A stretch of DNA of 5,486 nt from positions 1 to 5,486 of the forward strand of contig CALFUF010000185.1 in the NCBI GenBank assembly GCA_937916405.1, in the 5' to 3' direction. Both the position numbers and the translations under genes were made by a program. The DNA is from an uncultured Prevotella sp. Its GTDB lineage: Bacteria; Bacteroidota; Bacteroidia; Bacteroidales; Bacteroidaceae. Under the pieces are notes generated by a model. That model saw nothing but the letters and a program-made list of their open reading frames with translations. It did no database searches and was not told where the DNA came from. Shown here piece after piece: positions 5,201 through 5,486 of the stretch; the first letter of the stretch is position 1; the number at the start of each line of letters is the position of its first letter.

Positions 5201-5486
5201 ATGATACTCACCAACCGTGAAATATTCCTGCTCGTCATCTGTGCGGTTATTTACATCACCTTATTCGTGGTGACGATACAATACCACAGACGTAAGATCC
5301 AGCTGTTGCAGAGCCGACTCGACAATATCCATGCCATGCAGAAGATGGCGGTGATTGAGCAACGGGAGCACGATGTGAACACGATTTTCTCCTCACCTGT
5401 ATACCTGCGTGTCAAACAATATATGAATGAGGGACAGAGTATGCGCAATGGTGACTGGAAAGAACTTGCCGAGGTAGTGAATATGG
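5201..5486 (+). CDS. Membrane-anchored coiled-coil protein, likely regulator (3' end cut off)
   Basis: Only the first 95 residues are in the window. After MILTNRE comes a single hydrophobic helix (about 8-26) followed by basic residues HRRK (29-32), which predicts an N-terminal anchor with the rest in the cytoplasm. Residues 32-60 are a charged, heptad-like helix suited to a coiled coil. Then IFSSPVYLRVKQYMNEG (62-78) and GDWKELAEVVN (84-94) appear. From memory, this SP-Y spacer and DW-L-VN pattern is typical of Bacteroidetes signalling proteins that carry TPR repeats, a membrane helix, a coiled coil and a LuxR-like helix-turn-helix domain at the end. If so, this is a shortened member lacking the periplasmic TPR part. 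That is inference, and the DNA-binding domain would lie beyond the window. The start is chosen because it is the first ATG after a well-placed promoter and the gene stays open to the edge. It is divergent from the metallopeptidase-like gene. Confidence 0.75.
   Translation, partial: MILTNREIFLLVICAVIYITLFVVTIQYHRRKIQLLQSRLDNIHAMQKMAVIEQREHDVNTIFSSPVYLRVKQYMNEGQSMRNGDWKELAEVVNM

Noticed and set aside
1..5486. CRISPR array, tRNA or rRNA gene, insertion sequence, riboswitch
   Set aside because: I found no spaced direct repeats of suitable length, cloverleaf, transposase or terminal repeats, and the leaders before the genes are too short for a riboswitch.

Overview
The window looks like chromosomal DNA from a Bacteroidetes bacterium, most likely Prevotella or a close relative. 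Gene starts are preceded by the Bacteroidetes sigma-factor signature (a TAnnTTTG box, in two cases with a TTG/TTTG box 20 bases upstream) instead of Shine-Dalgarno sites. TrpS is very close to what I remember of Bacteroides/Prevotella TrpS. Coding DNA is of moderate GC and the spacers are AT-rich. The genus assignment is inference.

Layout. Bases 1-177 are an AT-rich leader holding a promoter. Then, rightward, come a divergent NAD-dependent DNA ligase (ligA-type, 178-2193), a very short ComEC/Rec2-family membrane protein (2217-3416), and tryptophanyl-tRNA synthetase (trpS, 3478-4569) with its own promoter and a strong intrinsic terminator. A leftward gene for a small HExxH metallopeptidase-like protein (4536-5018) converges on trpS, overlaps its last 34 bases, and contains the trpS terminator inside its coding sequence. 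A divergent promoter region (5019-5200) follows. The last gene (5201 to the window edge) is rightward and cut off: a membrane-anchored coiled-coil protein resembling Bacteroidetes regulators that end in a helix-turn-helix domain.

How genes may work together. ligA and comEC are 23 bases apart on the same strand and probably co-transcribed. A DNA-uptake channel beside a DNA-joining enzyme is suggestive, but their linkage may be accidental. TrpS is a housekeeping gene with an independent promoter. The last two genes are divergently transcribed and share a 182-base control region.

Most unusual content. (1) Three short tandem-repeat tracts of period 7, 7 and 8 lie inside ligA, between ligA and comEC, and in the divergent promoter region. 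(2) The ligase is not the canonical Bacteroidetes LigA and has changes at several otherwise conserved positions. (3) ComEC appears to lack both the OB-fold region and the metallo-beta-lactamase domain. (4) A terminator hairpin is embedded in an opposing protein-coding gene. (5) A near-perfect palindrome spans the comEC stop codon and the trpS -33 box. I did not see a CRISPR array, transposon, tRNA, rRNA or a clearly new multi-gene system.
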